Made by a program: the position numbers and the translations under genes. The notes under the pieces were generated by a model. The model made no database searches. It was given only the letters and a program-made list of their open reading frames with translations, and was not told the DNA's origin. Below are positions 1 to 9,074 of a stretch of DNA of 64,000 nt, in pieces (the stretch's first letter is position 1; each line of letters opens with the position of its first letter). Source of the DNA: Epithemia pelagica (Eukaryota; Bacillariophyta; Bacillariophyceae; Surirellales; Surirellaceae); NCBI GenBank assembly GCA_946965045.2, contig OX337232.1, forward strand, positions 2,480,001-2,544,000. Reading direction: 5' to 3'.

Positions 1-190
1 GTTCCGTACCATTGGAAGTCCTGTTCGTTATCAGGGATTGCCGTTGTGAACCTTGTTACCAAGTTAAGGAAGGATTGGAAGATGGTGGTGGAGGACGCAG
101 CAATTTGGATTACTGGAACGGTCGCTTGAGTGCCATCGACAGTCATGGTGCCGTCGCGAAAGCCGATGTTGTCTTTAAAGACGTAGAAGT

Positions 191-239
<49 letters not shown>

Positions 240-795
240 GGGGGGGGGGGGGCAAGTCTAGTAGATGAAGTAGGCCGCGTCTGTTTTTGATGGCTAGGGC
301 TGGAATTCCTCCAACTACTCCCATGGCCCTGGCATTGGGGTTGTTGCATGCTGGAATGTAAAGCACTAGTTGGTGTGCTCGTGGGTCAGTTGTAGGACTT
401 TGGTGGTTGGTGTTGGAGGCGGATGTTGGTTTTGGGCGGAGGACGATTTGGTCTCCGTGGGCGTCCTCGACAAAGTCGTCGCTGTGATGTTGGTGCCAGC
501 GCTGCAAGACAAAGCGGATGGCTTGGTCTTGGAAGAGCTCGATGTCAAATTATTCATTGGTTAGCGCAGGTTTGAGCGCGAGATGGTAGATACTGCGAAA
601 ATGGCCGGTCCTGTTGGCTGGCTTTTTCGTTTCGATGAATTCAATGCGATGGATGGCTATGGCGAGGGGATTCTCGCCTTGTCGATGCTGGTGATGTTGA
701 AGCGTTGCTTCCAACATGTCTTTCAAGAGCTTGCCGGTGACAGGGGCATGACGATGTTCCTCGTTCTTGGACTCGTGGTGGAAATACTACTATAG
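1..795 (-). pseudogene. Decayed protein-coding remnant, family unknown, runs off left edge
   Basis: The minus strand reads like protein, not noise. From about 786 downward one frame runs through a charged segment (containing HFRSIYHLALKPALTNE) to a TAA at 552-550, then stays open in the same frame for about 95 more codons to the GA repeat at 193-252. From about 191 to the window edge a different frame is open and protein-like (contains FRDGTMTVDGTQATV). So one stop and one frame change, the latter at the microsatellite, interrupt what looks like a single former gene; its 3' end lies outside the window. No family is recognised. Plus-strand ORFs here look like shadows. It could also be chance open frame; the balanced amino-acid composition argues mildly against that. 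Confidence 0.35.
193..252. repeat. (GA)n microsatellite plus G14 run
   Basis: Almost pure GA dinucleotides from 193 to 238 with one AAA interruption, then 14 consecutive G at 239-252. It sits inside the decayed coding remnant, at the point where its reading frame changes. Confidence 0.95.
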
Positions 796-959
796 CTCCT
801 CGGAATGGAAGTAGGATTTTCGTCTAATATAGCCTTATATTGCCCACGACGGCCGCGCTCTCATACGCGAGCAAGTGCGGAGCAAAAAAGGGTAGTGCGG
901 AGCAAAAAAAACAGTCCTGGGAAAATTGTGTGACACTTAATTAGGGGGGGACTCGGAGG

Positions 960-1655
960 TTATAGAAGCAAGCGACATCCCCTCCTGGTCGTGGGGGCAC
1001 TTGTCGGGGCTATTGACTCCTCGGCGGGCAATAGCTCCTCGTCGTGGACCGCCAAATTCGCTGACGCGGATTTAGAAGGCGGTCCACTTCTCGGAGCTAT
1101 TGCCCTTCTCGAAGTCAATAGCCCCTCCTCGTGCCTCCCCACTCCGCGGAGCCGATGTAGATATACGCATGCACATGGAACGGCGGGTTCGGGGTCGTGC
1201 TTCTGTGGCATATAGGAGTAGGGGTTGACTGGTGCCGGTGGCGGTGATTCCGGTTGTCGCTGCGTTGGGGCTGTTGGCTGCGTTGGTGGAATCGTTGGGG
1301 GTGTTGTGTCGTCGGTCTTGCTGTCTTGGGGTCGTTTTTTAGCCGAACGACGTTTCGAACTGCTGCGAGGCATGGTGTGTTTGTTGGTTATAGCGTCAGG
1401 AGAGGTGGACAATTTGGACTGGATTGTTTTTTGTGGGCAGAAAAACAAAGGAAAAACTGGTTGATTGTTGGTCGAAAGATGAATGGGAGGGTTGATGTCA
1501 GAGGGTTCGGTTCGGGTTGAATAGTGTGGAGGAAGCGAAGAGTGGGGAATGGGCTCCCCATTGCGTGCGTCGTTGCGCGGTGGTATCGTGGCCGTGCTGA
1601 TTCGGCCGAAAGGCCACGGTGGCGCTGCCCTGAAACTTGGCACAGGGGAAGCCAT
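960..1655 (-). CDS. Hypothetical Pro/Thr/Ser-rich ORF, doubtful
   Basis: An ATG-started open frame of 231 codons. An internal ATG (codon 94) begins a basic, Ser/Arg/Lys-rich stretch followed by Thr/Pro/Gln-rich sequence ending PPPAPVNPY. That motif recalls the N-terminal PPPPPAPLVVNPY of the DDE transposase at 20673-24116, so this may be a 5' scrap of a relative of that element. The last third of the frame is simply the translation of the palindrome at 1006-1125. No domain is recognisable. Composition alone could explain the openness. Confidence 0.22.
   Translation of the reverse strand: MASPVPSFRAAPPWPFGRISTATIPPRNDARNGEPIPHSSLPPHYSTRTEPSDINPPIHLSTNNQPVFPLFFCPQKTIQSKLSTSPDAITNKHTMPRSSSKRRSAKKRPQDSKTDDTTPPTIPPTQPTAPTQRQPESPPPAPVNPYSYMPQKHDPEPAVPCACVYLHRLRGVGRHEEGLLTSRRAIAPRSGPPSKSASANLAVHDEELLPAEESIAPTSAPTTRRGCRLLL
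1006..1125. repeat. Imperfect palindrome, two 48-bp arms around a 24-bp loop
   Basis: Left arm 1006-1053 and right arm 1078-1125 are inverted copies of equal length. Three blocks are identical (GGGGCTATTGACT, GGCAATAGCTCC, TGGACCGCC) and are joined by linkers of 8/8 and 6/6 bases that differ in sequence. The first two blocks are also partly complementary to each other, so alternative folds exist within one arm. Confidence 0.85.
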
Positions 1656-1985
1656 GGTGGCGACAAGGGCAAATGGACAGGTGGAAGGTGTGTAAAGGCC
1701 GGTGGTTCGTAGATAGTATCCTTATGGTCAATTGAACGGGTTCTTGTTTTTTTTTCGGTTCGGCACTTTTTGCTAGCTGGAAGATTCATGGGGTTAGGGT
1801 TAGGAAAAGGGTGAGTATACTCGTAAGAGTGTTGTATGAAGTATTGGTCATTATTGCCCTTTTCCCCAGGTTGAAGAAAACTTGTCTGATAACCTGTTGG
1901 GAGAATTATTCGCTTGTGTCATTTCGAATTTTACGAGTGCGCGGTAGAGAAAGATATTTTTTTTCTGCAAGACAATGGTGACATT
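1656..1985. other. Intergenic, no gene seen
   Basis: Low-information sequence upstream of the receptor gene. It contains one short telomere-like stretch, GGGTTAGGGTTAGG, near 1791-1804, too short to mean a former chromosome end. No coding signal was found. Confidence 0.5.
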
Positions 1986-4589
1986 ATGGTATCCACAGAA
2001 CCAACGGTAACAACTGCGTTGTTCTTTCTCCTCTATTGTTGCTTCTTCCATTGCCAGATTGTGTACTGCAAGGAGGAATGCAGTCTCTGTCGTGATGGAA
2101 GTGATATTCCACTCGATGTAGTTAATGCATCGATCCAGTTGCCTGGATTTGAGACATTGTGAGCACCTGTGGTGAGTTACAAGAGGTTGCTTCGAACAGC
2201 TCCAGTGGTGATTTCCTTTGTACGTCCATTCAATCTATTTCAACGTTGTGTGGCTGCTCGGTCCCTCCCAACGCATGTACACTTTGCCCAGATGGAAGTC
2301 TGGTACCAAATGAGTTCATGGCAACCACCTTGACGGGTAGTGAGGTCGTTCAAGTATTGCCCAATCCATTTCTTCCACGGCAATGTGGCATATTACGAGC
2401 CACGTTACATGCAACAACGAGCAACAGTCAAGCATGTTCTCAAGGCCGTGCGCTTTCACAGCAATGTGGATGTCCAACCGGAAACTCCCACGGCAACGAA
2501 TTGGATCGATCCCCTCGAGACGAGTCACCCGCCATGCAATGTAGTCTTTGTCGCCATGGGGGGTCTATGATTTAACCTGACAAAAATCTTGCGCCCTTCC
2601 TGGCGAGAAACTCGAAATTATTCCGAGATTACCTGCCGACTGGTATCGATGTTCTTGGTGCAATAAGTTGTCAGACGGCTGAAGCACTAATGGTTTCTAC
2701 CTTCTCGGATGAATCAGACGAGTGTCAACTAGCACAGTCACTCTTCGACGGTATTTGCGGCTGTCCGCCTGTAAAAGAAACGGGGTACTGTACTTTCTGT
2801 CCGAATGATGAATATATTCCTGATACCGAAAGAGTCCTCAAGTTCCTGGATTCCCGAGAAGGAGGTCCCTTGCTGACCTGTTCAGAAATGAACTGGACTC
2901 TTACACAAGTAGATCATGGTTCAAACCATTGCTTCCTTTCAAGGAGTTACGGCTTTCTATGTGGCTGCGACGACGGCGAACGATACTATTTCGGAGCGGA
3001 CATTGAATTGAAACGTGCCTTTATCGCATGGATTCCTCGTGTCACTGGATTTTTCAGTATGGTTGGCTCGCTTTGGATTATTTTCACTGTCATGCGAGAT
3101 CGTTCCAAGCGAAACCTGATGTACAATCAACTCATGTTGAACATTAGCTTGTTTGATTGCATCAGCAGTGCGGGTTGGATCTTGAGTACAGCACCGATAC
3201 CAGAATACGAGAACGGAGAACCAACGGGAATTTATGGGGCCATTGGGAATACGGGTACATGCTCCGCACAAGGGTTCATCGTTCAATTTGGTATGATTGG
3301 TTCTGTTACAGTGAGCGCTCTGTTGAGCCTTTATTTTCTTCTGATTATTGTCAAGAGCTACCGCGAGTGGCACTTCAAAGGAATTCGAAAGTGGTTTCAT
3401 GTAACACCATTTGTATTGGCGTTGAGCTGGGCCTTGGCAGGGTTACCCTACTACGACTATGTCTTTCTCCTTTGTCACGTGACTCCCTATCCTGTGGCCG
3501 ACAGTCATGCCCAGTCCATTGTTTTTATCTTAATACCTATCGCATTGTCTTGGCTGGTTTGTTGTTTCAACATGATTTGGATCTATTGGAAGGTCCGTAA
3601 ACAAAGCGTTGCTGCGGAACGTTGGCGAATGATGGGGAGGGGACGAACGCATCTTAGTCATCATCAATCGCAAGACCGTCAATCTTCCGGTACAACAGCA
3701 CAACCTTCCAATTCCTTGTCGCATGCGACCACCGTGGATGAAACCGCCACTCAAACATCCAAAACCTCCTCTAGCATATGCACTTTCTTCTCCTGGCCCT
3801 GTCGATGACATTTGAAGAGTCAGACTACTGGAATCGAGAGGAACGCTATTGCGAGAAGAGGAGCGGCATCCTCCTTGGAACGTGCTGTCATGTGGCAAGC
3901 AACCTTCTATCTTGCCACCTTCTTTTCGACGTGGCCGTTTTATTTTGCTATTACATTGAAACCAACGAATGAAAATTACGGTTTTTGGGTAAGTTCCAGT
4001 TTCACCACCTCTATTGACGTATTTGTCTGGTCTTTCTAATACTCTCCACGATATATCTCAGGTCCTGGTTGTTGTATTCACGCCTCTTCAAGGATTCTTA
4101 AATTTTATTATATACATGCGTCCTCGCTGGGGACAAGCACTGCTCCAACGAAGACAGCGACGTCAACGAGAGTCCAAATCCATGGAAAGTGGAGCGAGTC
4201 AAGCGATGGTGACGTCCAATGTCGATTCGACGACCAAGGGTAGCACTCCTTTTGTCGTTGCTCCGCCTGACGAGAATGGAATGGTAGTAGATTCCGCGCC
4301 TTCTCCGACGCACGAGCAAGTTGATTTGATGGACGAATATGACACGAAACCACCCGAGGCAGCACCGGTCGTTGTCGGAACGCCTCGATCCAACGTCGTC
4401 TCATGGGAGGATGAAGTGGAAGAAGATAGTGAGGAGGGACAGCCGGAACAACAATCGGTTTCCGAAAATGAAGACAACGCTAGGGAAACAAAATATATGG
4501 ACCACGACTTGCCAAACGCTGTTATGGAAGAAAGGCGCAATTCACAAGTCGATGGGAATTTAACGAGTGGTGAACTATGCGAAATTTGA
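1986..4589 (+). pseudogene. Seven-helix receptor with Cys-rich ectodomain, frame-broken
   Basis: An N-terminal signal peptide (ATG at 1986) is followed by four repeats of a Cys-rich motif of type CxLCxDGxxxP (near 2079, 2274, 2540, 2788), each ending in a CGC-type block. Then come seven hydrophobic helices: TM1-TM5 between about 3040 and 3600, a long Ser/Thr/Gln-rich third cytoplasmic loop, TM6 near 3890-3960 and TM7 near 4062-4120. A Ser/acidic cytoplasmic tail ends at 4589. A 73-bp GTAAGT...CAG intron (3989-4061) joins TM6 to TM7 cleanly. Three breaks lie in otherwise continuous coding: a frame change at about 2159, TAA at 2573-2575 inside repeat 3, and TGA at 3806-3808 between TM5 and TM6. 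The last could be hidden by an 84-bp in-frame intron (3734-3817) with weak splice sites. Either a decayed gene or sequence errors; the fold assignment as a class E/C-like GPCR is inference. Confidence 0.7.
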
Positions 4590-5542
4590 AATGTCTTTTT
4601 TCTGTAGGTCGAGGCACAGGGGTGGGGTACGGATTGTCACCACTTTTTGCGGTCGTCCATGACAAGGTTACAAAGATTAAGACACAACGATCGGTATCAC
4701 AGAACTTGGTGGTTGTGTTGAGGTTCGCATCAGAACATCGAGGAATGGATCTTGTTGAGAGAGACATGGTTTTTTGTCATCACTGCAAGGACGACGCGGT
4801 GCTGTTTGAGGAGTCCCGTCAGTTTACAGCAAAGATTTCCAAGTATATTCTATTCTTGGAATCGACGGCACTCAGCACTCAGCATCCAGCACAGCCGCTA
4901 TTGCAGTCCGATCGAAGTGCTATCCTTGGTCATTTGGTCATCAAGGGTACCTAGAGGATCGATGATCCATTAACATACTCGTTATGTCCGCTAGGAAACT
5001 ACCTAGGAGAATCATTTGGTGTTGTGATGGGACCATTGCTAGGTTCATGTGTACTCCTGCGAGAAGGATGGCCGGCGACTGACGCATTTCAATGTTTTGC
5101 ATGCGTGGGCGGGACAAAAACTTTAGAGAGTGTCTGCTCTACATCTACAGCCGGCGCACCAATGACACGACATGACACGTGTGACAGCAATGATGACATC
5201 CATGTGAGATTTGAAAAGGTGTGGATGCGACAAACCCGCCAACACAACGTGGTGTCGAAGCAGGAAGAAGGCATTCTTTTTTGGCGTCTCGTAGACCCAT
5301 TCAGTGTTGCATACCTTGTCTTGGAAGGCCGTCCAGCAAGAACCAAAGGACTCTCTGTCAAATCGTTTCGACTCTTTTGTCGAGTGTCAAGTACGTGAAG
5401 CATCTCGTCTCGAAGCTGGTTGCCAAAATGATCAACCAACCAGGTCGAATCTGACTCTGTTGCCATTTTCTTGTTCGACCCCTCATTTTTCTTTTCTCTT
5501 TGAAGGTTTGTGAAAGTGACGCTCTTTACAAGCTATTCTCTC
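4590..5542. other. Intergenic, 950 bp
   Basis: Short open frames on both strands show no recognisable domain. This holds the 3' flank of the receptor remnant and the presumed promoter and leader of the lipase gene; a pyrimidine-rich run (5465-5500) lies just before the lipase start. Confidence 0.5.
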
Positions 5543-8500
5543 ATGGCTTCCGTCTTGGTGGAAAAAGCTGCAAATGTCATGGCTTCGTTCTCCGCCTCTT
5601 CGGAGAGTGCGGTGACTGTTGGAAATGCTTCTTCGGCTTCTGCGACGTGGTCTCGCATGGTAGTGGAAGGTTTGGAAGGACTCATGCAACAACAACAAGA
5701 GTGGACAATGGCAGGCATATGGGATTCTATTCACGATTGTATCATGTTTGTTTTGGTTGACTTTCCAATGCAGGTTTGGAATGCCGTACCCCGTGATGCG
5801 GTCGTTCCCCTGTTGGTGATTGTGATTGTGTTTTGGCCCCTGTTGGTGTCCTTATTGTACGCCTTCATGACTGCATCTACCTGGATGATTTGGCTCTTGA
5901 CTAGTTTGATTTTGGGCATTTTGCAAGTCTTGTATGTCAGCTATCAATTTGTCATGATCACCTTGGATTTGTGCGGCTTGTCCCTGTTCAAATCCTACAG
6001 TACGGCCCGTAATTTAGTCTTGACCCATGTTTTGGCCATTAAGAAAAAGTCGAGGCGGCGATTGTGGCAGGAAAAACTAAAAAATGCTGGTTCCTATGAG
6101 AATTTTCTCAAAATTCGAATCGAACCCAAAGAAATGGCGACACTGGAAGAGACTGCCAATGGGTCGTCGCACAACAGAGGAGGGTCTACGTCCTTTTTTG
6201 GTAGACGAAGTGAGGCCCACGCCAACTCGTCCATGGCTCAAAGTGAGGTGCTCAAGCGTGATCCAGCTCTTCCTCCGTTGAGACCGGTTCCTACTCGATC
6301 CAACTCGTTTGATGGCAAACGATTGACCAATCGACGTACCGATGCAGCGTCGACCGATACAGGATCTTCATCTACTCTTTCGTCTACCACAGCCAGCACC
6401 AACGTTCCTCGTGTACGATCGTCCGGACATATATCCAACATGCTGTTTCGTCATCAGCCTCTCTTTTCGACATCGCTGGAAGACTTTATGGAATCGGAAA
6501 CCCAAGAACCAGCGAATGTGGAAGAGAAGAAGAATGACAACAGTCTGGTGGATCCAATTGTGTCGGAGGAGTTGGGAGAACGCGCCGCGTATTTGCTAGT
6601 GACAACAACGGAACGGCTGTCGGACGCACGTCGACAAGCAGAACGTTGTGCCAACAACGGTTCGCGAGAAGACGAAGAAGAAGCGTGGAATCGTCTCAAA
6701 TATTTACTCTCGGCTGTCGTAAAGCGAAATCACTTGCATTTGGACAATGTATTGTTGGAAAATGCCCGCACCGTCTCCTTTGCGGGACGGTATGGATTGA
6801 CGAGTCAGTCGAGACAAATTATTCGTGCCTTTTACGAGCAAGTGCAAAAAGGACTTGATTTGCTGGCCGATGGACCGGCGCTGCAATGCAGTAGCAATCA
6901 GAGCAACAGTTCCGCCAAAGATGCTCAACAATCACAGCTTCACCCGTCGCTTCTTCCAAAGAGTACTCATGATGCGGAGACTTCGTACAATGACGGTACC
7001 GCGTCTCCGCGGTCTTCTACATCATCCATATCCTTGCAACAAGAACACCAAAATGAAGAATTATCCGATCGTTTACGCGTGTTGCGGAAAATGAAACAGA
7101 ACATGGGTCGTACAGCCCTCATGTTATCCGGAGGCGGTGCGCAAGCCATGTATCATATTGGGATTATCCGGGCCCTGATTCAGTCGAAATTGTATTCCGA
7201 TATATCCGTCATTTCTGGAACATCGGGAGGCTCCATCATTGCTGCCATGTGTGCGCTCAAAACTCCCGAGGAACTGTTTACCCAAGTCTGTGTCAATACG
7301 GTAAGCACTGATTTTACCATGGATGGTGAACAGAAACGAAAAAACATTCGATGGTTCCCTAGTCCCATGGAAATGGCCTCGTACTGGTTCAAACACAAGT
7401 ACTTGGTGAGCAGTGAAGAGTTTCGACGAACCTGCCACTTTTACTATGGCACTACAACCTTTGAAGAAGCCTTTGACCGGACAGGCAAGAATGTTTGTAT
7501 CACTGTATCGGCCAGTCGTACCAGTGGCGATTCCGCGTCGCAACGACTCTTACTCAATCATATTTCGACACCTCGAGTTACCTTGGCCAGTGCAGTGGCC
7601 GCATCGTGTGCGTTGCCTGGCGTCATGGCACCGGCCAAACTATTGACAAAAAATTCAATGGGAGAATTGGAACCCTTTGAAGTCGACGGCGTGGAATGGA
7701 TTGATGGATCCGTCCAAGCCGATTTACCCTTTCAAAGAATTGCCACCCTCTTTGCCGTTTCCAACTTTATTGTGTCTCAAACCAACTTCCATATTGTCCC
7801 ATTACTCAACAAAGACCATCACCCCAATCAGAACTCTCTTTATTGGAGACTCTTCCAAACAATGGAATGGGATATTCGCAGTAGAGCGCTGAAGCTTAGT
7901 CGGCTAGGCCTTTTCCCGAGGATTTTTGGACAAGATATTTCAAAAGTCTTCAAGCAAAAGTATCATGGCAACTTGACTATTGTACCACGGTTTACCACGA
8001 TGCAGACATTTGGCTTGCATGCATTGTCAAATCCCACAGTGGAGGATATGAAGAACTACATCAAATACGGAGAAATTGCAACATGGCCCTATCTTAACGC
8101 CATTCGAGACATGATCCGTCTGGAAAAGGTGATTGACGACTGTTTGAATCGACTGGAACAACGACTGGGCACGTTGAATCCAGAATGGTACGATGACATT
8201 GAATCAATCACCAGTAGCAACTATCATCACTCTTCCTCGCTCCGTTGCACTGTTTCCACGACGCCACATCATGCGGCAGGCGGTACCACCATTTTGTCAC
8301 TCCCTTCCTCGAATTCGGCTTCGCAACGAGTGGTAAAGTACGGGCGAACAAGTACCAACGTTAGTTTGAATTCCAATAGTCGCAATGGAGGAGACGAAAA
8401 GATTCGTCGCAAGGCCAAGAAACTGGAAGAAGAGAACAAGGCCCTCAAAGAGAAATTGCAGCAACTTCAGCAATTGCTGCATGGATCAGGAATTGAAATG

Positions 8501-8548
8501 GATAAAGAAAGAGACAACGGGAATGGGGCTGCCGTGACGCAATCGTAA
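5543..8548 (+). CDS. Patatin-like triacylglycerol lipase (SDP1/TGL3-5 type)
   Basis: A 1,001-residue protein. The first true ATG is 5543; the longer open frame upstream begins with GTG. The family hydrolyses the acyl ester of stored triacylglycerol on lipid droplets. Residues about 80-160 hold paired hydrophobic helices, matching the N-terminal membrane-association region of SDP1-type lipases. A Ser-rich linker follows. The patatin domain starts near residue 526 with an SGGGAQAMYHIG oxyanion loop; the nucleophile is Ser561 in GTSGG, and the catalytic Asp is Asp721 in WIDGS. The region after it (SQTNFHIVPLL) is typical of this subfamily. The C terminus ends with a coiled coil of about 30 residues (KKLEEENKALKEKLQQLQQ). 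No intron is needed. Long compared with plant SDP1 (about 800 aa) because of Ser-rich insertions. Confidence 0.93.
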   Translation: MASVLVEKAANVMASFSASSESAVTVGNASSASATWSRMVVEGLEGLMQQQQEWTMAGIWDSIHDCIMFVLVDFPMQVWNAVPRDAVVPLLVIVIVFWPLLVSLLYAFMTASTWMIWLLTSLILGILQVLYVSYQFVMITLDLCGLSLFKSYSTARNLVLTHVLAIKKKSRRRLWQEKLKNAGSYENFLKIRIEPKEMATLEETANGSSHNRGGSTSFFGRRSEAHANSSMAQSEVLKRDPALPPLRPVPTRSNSFDGKRLTNRRTDAASTDTGSSSTLSSTTASTNVPRVRSSGHISNMLFRHQPLFSTSLEDFMESETQEPANVEEKKNDNSLVDPIVSEELGERAAYLLVTTTERLSDARRQAERCANNGSREDEEEAWNRLKYLLSAVVKRNHLHLDNVLLENARTVSFAGRYGLTSQSRQIIRAFYEQVQKGLDLLADGPALQCSSNQSNSSAKDAQQSQLHPSLLPKSTHDAETSYNDGTASPRSSTSSISLQQEHQNEELSDRLRVLRKMKQNMGRTALMLSGGGAQAMYHIGIIRALIQSKLYSDISVISGTSGGSIIAAMCALKTPEELFTQVCVNTVSTDFTMDGEQKRKNIRWFPSPMEMASYWFKHKYLVSSEEFRRTCHFYYGTTTFEEAFDRTGKNVCITVSASRTSGDSASQRLLLNHISTPRVTLASAVAASCALPGVMAPAKLLTKNSMGELEPFEVDGVEWIDGSVQADLPFQRIATLFAVSNFIVSQTNFHIVPLLNKDHHPNQNSLYWRLFQTMEWDIRSRALKLSRLGLFPRIFGQDISKVFKQKYHGNLTIVPRFTTMQTFGLHALSNPTVEDMKNYIKYGEIATWPYLNAIRDMIRLEKVIDDCLNRLEQRLGTLNPEWYDDIESITSSNYHHSSSLRCTVSTTPHHAAGGTTILSLPSSNSASQRVVKYGRTSTNVSLNSNSRNGGDEKIRRKAKKLEEENKALKEKLQQLQQLLHGSGIEMDKERDNGNGAAVTQS

Positions 8549-9074
8549 AGATCAGGGTGGCCTCTTGTGAGAAATAATTCTCTGCACGATTGAAAGTACA
8601 TAGAAATGACGTCAATTTCTCCCCCTCTTTGCTCTGTGGCAATCATTGTATTTGCTGATATTTGATGTTGAAGTAGAGGTAACAAAAGTTTCGCTGTATA
8701 TCATTATAAGATTGACCTTCGTGTGACAAAGCACTTCACATTAATGAATTCATTTTTTAATCAAGGAACGAAAGTTTAGAAACATGCCTCACAGCTTCCA
8801 TTCTTCATTGAAATTGAACAATCCGGGCATGTGATTCGCCTTTCCGATTCTTCAGCGCGCGGATGAATGTCCATGATCACGGTCATTATCCGCCAGGAAG
8901 CCTCTCCCTCAATTCTTGTTTCAGGATCATACATAGCCATCAGAGGTCGAGGTGGACCTTTCGCCCTTGGCTCTGTACCTGCCCGTTGGATCTGCCACGG
9001 AACCGGCACCACCAAAGACTGACCAAAGACTGTTTTCACCAAAAGTCTGGCTTTTCACGAACTACCATGTCGTT
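8549..9074. other. Convergent intergenic spacer
   Basis: Lies between the 3' ends of the lipase (+) and the methyltransferase (-) genes. AT-rich stretches near 8640-8770 could serve polyadenylation. No gene seen. Confidence 0.5.

Noticed and set aside
1791-1804. GGGTTAGGGTTAGG telomere-like stretch
   Set aside because: Only two units; expected by chance in 64 kb of moderately G-rich DNA, and no array follows.
3806-3808. TGA in the receptor gene read as selenocysteine
   Set aside because: It lies in a non-conserved loop, and two other breaks exist in the same gene, so decay, error or a weak intron is simpler.
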